This document shows positions 55,341 through 64,000 of a stretch of DNA of 64,000 nt, piece after piece. Positions within the stretch are counted from its first letter, which is position 1. The number at the start of each line of letters is the position of its first letter. This DNA comes from Laterigemmans sp052161645 (GTDB taxonomy: Bacteria > Planctomycetota > Planctomycetia > Pirellulales > Pirellulaceae): the NCBI GenBank assembly GCA_052161645.1, contig CP197414.1, one strand, 5' to 3'. Under the pieces are notes generated by a model. It saw only the letters and a program-made list of their open reading frames with translations. It did no database searches and had not been told where the DNA came from. The translations under genes were made by a program, and so were the position numbers.

Positions 55341-56729
55341 ATGTTGCTGTGGAGTGTTTTGTTCTGCCAGCAAGCGACCGCTCAGTACCGCACTGAAATC
55401 GGTTACGACACTTTGCTGGCAGAGCGTGGGGAGGCTTTGGAAGATGGCAGCGGTGTTGAAGTCGCTATCGCCGAGGCTTTTGTTAACAATCGCTACCTAC
55501 CAAACTTTGACGACCCGGAGTTTTCCGGCAAAACGCTGGTCGACGCCAGCAATGGTCCGCAGGGTACCTCCGGTCACGCCAACAACGTGACGCGTCGCTT
55601 TGTCGGCAACACCTCGAGCATCTCGGCTGGTGTCACGCAAGTCACTCTCTATCAGGCCGATGATTGGGTCGACCGGGTACTCGGTGCTGACTCCGGCGCC
55701 GATCCTCAATTACCAAATTATCAAATTCAAAATAATAGCTGGATTGGTAACTTTACTGACAACAACGAAGCCATCGATCTGCTCAACCGGATCGATTACG
55801 TCGTCGACAAATCGGACGTGTTGATGCTGGGGGGAACCTCAAACAACAATAATGGCGTGCCCGACGTCATGGGCAACGGATACAACGCCATGATTGTCGG
55901 TCGCACCAGCGGCAACCACGGGTCGGGTTTAACCACGATTAACGGTGCGGGACGCGTCAAGCCCGACATTGTCGCCCCGGCGACCAACAGCAGTCTGGCG
56001 ACTCCCACGGTGGCTTCCGCGGCAGCGATACTCTACGAGGCGGGACAAGGCACCGCAGCAACACGCAGCGAAACGATGCGGGCAATCCTGATGGCTGGGG
56101 CCACCAAAGCCGAGTTCCCCTCCTGGGATCGCACGACAACGCGACCGCTGGACGAAGTTTTCGGCGCCGGCGAGCTGAACATCTACAACAGTTATCAGAT
56201 CCTGCAAGCTGGTCCGGTCGCCCCCGCAATCGCTGCCCCCACCTTTGCCGTCGGTTTAAGTGGCTGGAGTTACGTCGAAGAAATTACGGCAGCTGATACC
56301 CTGTTTTTTAAATTCGAAGTCGACTCGGGGTTTGTATTGGACGAGTTGTCGATATCGCTGAATTGGAATCTGCAAGTTAATGATTTGAATCCAGACCCGG
56401 CGATTTTCGATCCGGAAACCAGCTTGGCGAATCTAGATTTGCATTTTTATGACTCCAGCGATTCATTTTTGGGGACGCTAGTCGATGCCAGTCTGAGTTC
56501 CGTGGACAACGTTGAGTACCTATATTTGCAAAATTTAGCCGCCGGCATGTATACGCTGCAGATCAGCGGAGATGGTGTGACCGATTTTGGGCTAGCGTGG
56601 CACGGTTCACTGCAAGCAGTACCCGAACCGGGCACTTGGCTGTTACTGTCATTTGCCGCCGCTACTCTAACCTGGCGGAAAATCGCAGGCGAGAAAAGAC
56701 AACGAAAGCAGGCAGCGCAGGCAATCTAA
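55341..56729 (+). CDS. PEP-CTERM protein with subtilase-like (S8) fold, degenerate catalytic site
   Basis: 462 residues from the ATG at 55341; a GTG at 55323 is an alternative, and an earlier TTG lies before a terminator. A short signal peptide (MLLWSVLFCQQATAQ) is followed by an S8-like domain: DGSGVEVAIAEAFVNN where the usual catalytic Asp is Glu or Ala, and GPQGTSGHANNVTRRFVGNT with one candidate His. Near KPDIVAPATNSSLATPTVAS a Ser sits at the usual nucleophile position, but GTS is SSL. A beta-sandwich with VPEPGTWLLLSFAAATLTWR and a basic tail ends it (PEP-CTERM sorting signal). Activity is doubtful, secretion to the cell surface likely. Confidence 0.78.
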   Translation: MLLWSVLFCQQATAQYRTEIGYDTLLAERGEALEDGSGVEVAIAEAFVNNRYLPNFDDPEFSGKTLVDASNGPQGTSGHANNVTRRFVGNTSSISAGVTQVTLYQADDWVDRVLGADSGADPQLPNYQIQNNSWIGNFTDNNEAIDLLNRIDYVVDKSDVLMLGGTSNNNNGVPDVMGNGYNAMIVGRTSGNHGSGLTTINGAGRVKPDIVAPATNSSLATPTVASAAAILYEAGQGTAATRSETMRAILMAGATKAEFPSWDRTTTRPLDEVFGAGELNIYNSYQILQAGPVAPAIAAPTFAVGLSGWSYVEEITAADTLFFKFEVDSGFVLDELSISLNWNLQVNDLNPDPAIFDPETSLANLDLHFYDSSDSFLGTLVDASLSSVDNVEYLYLQNLAAGMYTLQISGDGVTDFGLAWHGSLQAVPEPGTWLLLSFAAATLTWRKIAGEKRQRKQAAQAI

Positions 56730-57498
56730 AGCCTGAAAACGAATGCAGCACTTATCCCTCGCGTGCTTAATCTGACTTATTCGGGTGAATCATAACTCTG
56801 AGACCCGCAAAGGTAGGCCCGCTAATCGACGCGAATGAAGAGCAGAAGAATGATTGGTGATCGGTAGGGTATTTTTCATCCGCGTTCATTCGCGCCATTC
56901 GCGGGCAGACCACACCGCGAGCCGCCAGCGTCCCCAGCCCATCCGACCGGAATATTCCCACAAGGCCATCTGCTGGCGGGAGCAATCGCGCCGGAACGAA
57001 CTCTGACCATCGATCGGAAAAGAATTGTCCGCTAATCACCGCTAATGGGCGCGAACGAAGACCAGAAAAATGATTGGTGATCGGTAGGAATATCCATTCG
57101 CGTTCATTGGCGGAGATGGCAGTCTAAAAGGGAGCAACCGTGGCAGCCGAAAACGGAGCCAGGTAGTTTGATGGGGGCGCGAATGAGGGGCAGAAAAATG
57201 ATTGGCGATCGGCAGGCGTTCTCGATTCGCGTTCATTGGCGCCCATTTCCGTGGTTAGCGGGCAAACTCCGCCGCAAACACCAAGCGACCTCAACCCATC
57301 CGACTGAAATATTCCCTGAAGCTACTCGTTCTCGGGAGCAGCCACTGCGGAACAAACTCTCGCCATCGAACGGGAAAGACTTGCCCGCTAATCACACGCC
57401 AATCGACGCCGGTGCGGTGCAGGAAGCTAGCTGAAGATAGGCATGATCTTTCAAGCGGGTCAATCGCGGGGCCGACTGGCCTTCCGTGTTGAGGGAAT
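56730..57498. repeat. Non-coding stretch with a diverged duplicated repeat
   Basis: About 770 bp with no gene. A 60-70 bp core (AATGATTGGTGATCGGTAGG, then CGCGTTCATT) occurs at 56831-56900, 57051-57112 and 57179-57244. A longer segment between cores (CATCCGACCGGAATATTCCC and GGAACGAACTCTGACCATCG-like text) occurs in two diverged copies, about 56901-57050 and 57251-57400. All are in the same orientation. They look like decayed copies of a dispersed planctomycete repeat. Origin and function unknown; no inverted-repeat ends or transposase are visible. Confidence 0.75.
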
Positions 57499-57537
57499 AA
57501 AAAAACCCACTTGGTCTTGCGACCAAGTGGGTTTTTT
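57499..57537 (-). terminator. Terminator of the 23S-5S rRNA unit
   Basis: Near-perfect hairpin AACCCACTTGGTC/GACCAAGTGGGTT with a TTGC loop and A/T runs on both ends, so it can terminate in both directions. It lies immediately 3' of the minus-strand 5S gene. Confidence 0.9.
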
Positions 57538-57541
57538 AAAA

Positions 57542-57650
57542 TCCGGCGGTACCTACTTTCACGCTGGTATGCACTATCATCGGCTCGGAAAGCTTAACTT
57601 CTGTGTTCGGGATGGGAACAGGTGTGGCCTTTCCGATATGTTCACCGGAA
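57542..57650 (-). rRNA. 5S ribosomal RNA
   Basis: The reverse complement reads as a 5S rRNA of about 109 nt, with paired ends (TCCGGTGA/TACCGCCGGA) and the conserved CCCATCCCGAACACAGAAGT internal sequence. It lies 111 bp after the 3' end of 23S in the same direction. End points are estimated. Confidence 0.95.
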
Positions 57651-57761
57651 AGACTCATGGCGAGATATTTCGCACGCCATGAGCCGTGTTGTTGGGTAAA
57701 TAAGCGGTTGTGAGAGCGGGATCAAGCGATCAAGCTTGAACCACGAGTGCAAGATAGTGAT

Positions 57762-60664
<2,903 letters not shown>

Positions 60665-61402
60665 TCACAATCTTGAACTCGCCGGACACTTAAATACTGA
60701 ATACCAACTTATCCTCGATCACGATGAACCATCAACGATAAATTCGCTTGCCCCCTCGCATGCCTAACTCAATTTGAGCCAAACTCCTCAGGGCCAAACA
60801 AGAATCCTTGCAGTCTCATTCTAACAGCTGTCTTTTTAACCACCTCTAACACCACCGAGCGTAAGCAAACCAAAGCTTGCCTTACCTAGCAGATCAGAAG
60901 CGGCCTCGCCAAACAGCTGCGTGACGCTCTCACAGAGTTTCACCCGATTGCAACCACTGGCTTTCACCAGAGGCCACAAACTTGTGGTGCTCTTAGATGC
61001 TTTTTACCCAACAACCAAATTGTCAAAGATCGATATTCCGCAGCGAGCAACTACGCTGCTCACCTCAGAAAATTTCCTAACAGTCACCCGCTCGCGACCG
61101 TTGCCAGTTGGCCGTGTCACTCGCTTGGCTGCTGTCAGGGATGGGAAAGATAGAGCCCGCAGCGGTCCGCGTCAACAACTGGAAGGCAAACTTTTGAAAA
61201 GTTCTTCAAAATGCTTCGCCCAAGCAGCGAGCGTGGACCGTAGAGGGCAACAGAAAGTGCGTAAATTACGCACTTGCGCCCGCCTCAAGGGCTGTGACGG
61301 AAAAGGAAAAAAACCGCTGGCGAACGCCCTGCATGAGCTCACCCAAGGTAATCTCGAATAGCACCAACGGTACCGAATGAGGGGCAAAGGCGAAGGAAAA
61401 GC
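60665..61402 (-). other. Leader region of the 23S gene
   Basis: About 740 bp between the 23S 5' end and the minisatellite, with no supported gene. It must contain the 23S promoter and leader. The BoxA-like element lies about 350 nt upstream of the mature 5' end. A small palindrome, TTTGAAAAGTTCTTCAAAA, is at about 61192-61210. No clear -35/-10 pair was recognised. Confidence 0.5.
61014..61031 (-). promoter_or_regulatory. BoxA-like antitermination element of the 23S leader
   Basis: The minus strand carries GATCTTTGACAATTTGGT, close to the E. coli rRNA boxA (GCTCTTTAACAATTT). The identical 18 nt occurs in the 16S leader, which supports a functional role rather than chance. Confidence 0.7.
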
Positions 61403-61770
61403 TTCTCCGCAACTCCCTTCTCCGCAACTCCCTTCTCCGCAACTCCCTTCTCCGCAACTCCCTTCTCCGCAACTCCCTTCTCCGCAACTCCCTTCTCCGC
61501 AACTCCCTTCTCCGCAACTCCCTTCTCCGCAACTCCCTTCTCCGCAACTCCCTTCTCCGCAACTCCCTTCTCCGCAACTCCCTTCTCCGCAACTCCCTTC
61601 TCCGCAACTCCCTTCTCCGCAACTCCCTTCTCCGCAACTCCCTTCTCCGCAACTCCCTTCTCCGCAACTCCCTTCTCCGCAACTCCCTTCTCCGCAACTC
61701 CCTTCTCCGCAACTCCCTTCTCCGCAACTCCCTTCTCCGCAACTCCCTTCTCCGCAACTCCCTTCTCCGC
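61403..61770. repeat. 15-bp minisatellite, 24.5 copies
   Basis: An uninterrupted array of the 15-bp unit CTTCTCCGCAACTCC (any phase), 24 full copies plus 8 bp, all identical. It lies between the divergent 23S and 16S leaders, about 345 bp from the 16S BoxA. Because 15 is a multiple of three and no stop occurs, several long open frames arise on both strands (PSPQL, AEKGV and RRREL repeats); none is supported as a gene. Confidence 0.97.
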
Positions 61771-62338
61771 GGATCTCTTCGCAGCGGATCTCTGCTCACG
61801 CAGCTCTAGATATTTGCTTACCGATCCCTGGTAATAGCCCCATCGAGAGAATGCTGGCGACAGCAACCGGAATGCGATGTTTACCCAGGTGGTGATTGGG
61901 CGGCCTAGATAAACGACCTGCTAGTCTCGCTTTCCATTCGCCACAGGGGCCACACTCTGGCCAGTCACGGATGGCCGGACGAGTTGATTTCAAGAAAATA
62001 TCAAAAGCTGGCCCGCTATCACTTGACGGCAAGCCAGAAACTCGCAATCATCCCACCTCGACATGTGGTTACGAGCTTGCGGCAATCGCAGCGGGCGAGT
62101 CCCGTGTCGAAATTGATCTTTGACAATTTGGTGATGAAAATTTTGTTGAGTTTTGTTTTGCGAGGTCATTACTCTCGCCAAAGCTGATTCAAGTTTACTT
62201 GATAAGTGATGGCGTTTTATTGGCGAATCGCTGGAGTCTTTACCGGGACTCCAGACCAGATCTACTGTCGGTTTAGATTGTTTTTATTCTAGTGAGTCCA
62301 GTTCGCTTCGGCGTGCTGGCTGGCTAGTAAACAATACA
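61771..62338 (+). other. Leader and promoter region of the 16S gene
   Basis: About 570 bp without a supported gene. A weak -35/-10 pair (TTGACG at 62023, 17-bp spacer, AATCAT at 62046) lies upstream of the BoxA-like element and would fit a 16S promoter, but it is far from consensus. The sequence from 62133 to 62338 is AT-rich leader. Confidence 0.4.
62115..62132 (+). promoter_or_regulatory. BoxA-like antitermination element of the 16S leader
   Basis: GATCTTTGACAATTTGGT, 18/18 identical to the element in the minus-strand 23S leader and similar to E. coli rRNA boxA. It is about 207 nt before the 16S 5' end. Confidence 0.72.

Positions 62339-64000
<1,662 letters not shown>

Noticed and set aside
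61403..61770. CRISPR array
   Set aside because: Units are contiguous 15-bp copies with no spacers, and no cas gene is nearby.

Overview
The window looks like a chromosome segment from a marine-type planctomycete, most likely of the Pirellulaceae/Rhodopirellula-Blastopirellula group. This is inferred from family content. There is a DUF1549/DUF1553 cytochrome protein followed by a DUF1501 protein, a DUF1559 prepilin-like protein, BlaI/M56 pairs, a PEP-CTERM protein, glycine-betaine synthesis by glycine methylation, a MurE-like paralogue, many TTG/GTG starts, weak Shine-Dalgarno sites, and a 16S rRNA gene unlinked from 23S-5S. There is no sign of phage, IS element, integrase or CRISPR; the window reads as core and lineage-specific chromosome.

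Layout. 1-5.1 kb: a truncated HEAT-like secreted protein, a frameshifted dicarboxylate symporter, tRNA-His and a secreted Gly-rich protein with a clear terminator. 5.1-7.7 kb: a short acyl-activating enzyme followed by an aldehyde-dehydrogenase-fold enzyme that appears to lack the hydrolytic Glu, a possible two-step acid-to-aldehyde module. 8-10.7 kb: tRNA-Gly, trigger factor, and a membrane-anchored MtfA-like peptidase with a SEC-C tail. 10.8-15 kb: a compact plus-strand cluster (Tat-exported sugar isomerase-like protein, DUF4430 lipoprotein, DUF1559 protein, BlaI, M56 peptidase, DUF202). 15-21 kb: LDH/MDH-like protein, DUF2238 membrane protein, tRNA-Leu, then the minus-strand rplY-pth-rpsF-ssb-rplI cluster (no rpsR) and a solitary GroES-like gene. 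21-27.8 kb: the DUF1501 and DUF1549/1553 pair and a calcineurin-like phosphoesterase. 27.8-32 kb: GSMT, SDMT and a BCCT carrier in one operon, divergent from a MarR regulator. 32-42.8 kb: zinc-ribbon protein, MurE-like ligase, HTH-EIIA regulator with an overlapping partner, Uma2 protein, two GT4 glycosyltransferases, hpt and trpD. 43-56.7 kb: nucleoside hydrolase, MATE transporter, rhomboid, nagB, DUF58, a clan-CD peptidase with an EF-hand, amt, a tricorn-like protease and a PEP-CTERM subtilase-like protein.

56.7-64 kb: a non-coding stretch with a two- to three-copy diverged repeat, then the rRNA region. 5S and 23S lie on the minus strand and 16S on the plus strand, divergently oriented and about 1.67 kb apart. 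Between them is a 15-bp minisatellite of about 24.5 copies, and each leader carries the same 18-nt BoxA-like element.

The most unusual features are the split divergent rRNA locus with its minisatellite and shared leader element, the acyl-activation/reduction gene pair, the betaine operon with its divergent MarR gene, and several odd protein architectures (MtfA-SEC-C, clan-CD peptidase with EF-hand, HTH-EIIA). Functions are assigned from motifs read by eye; no database search was run.
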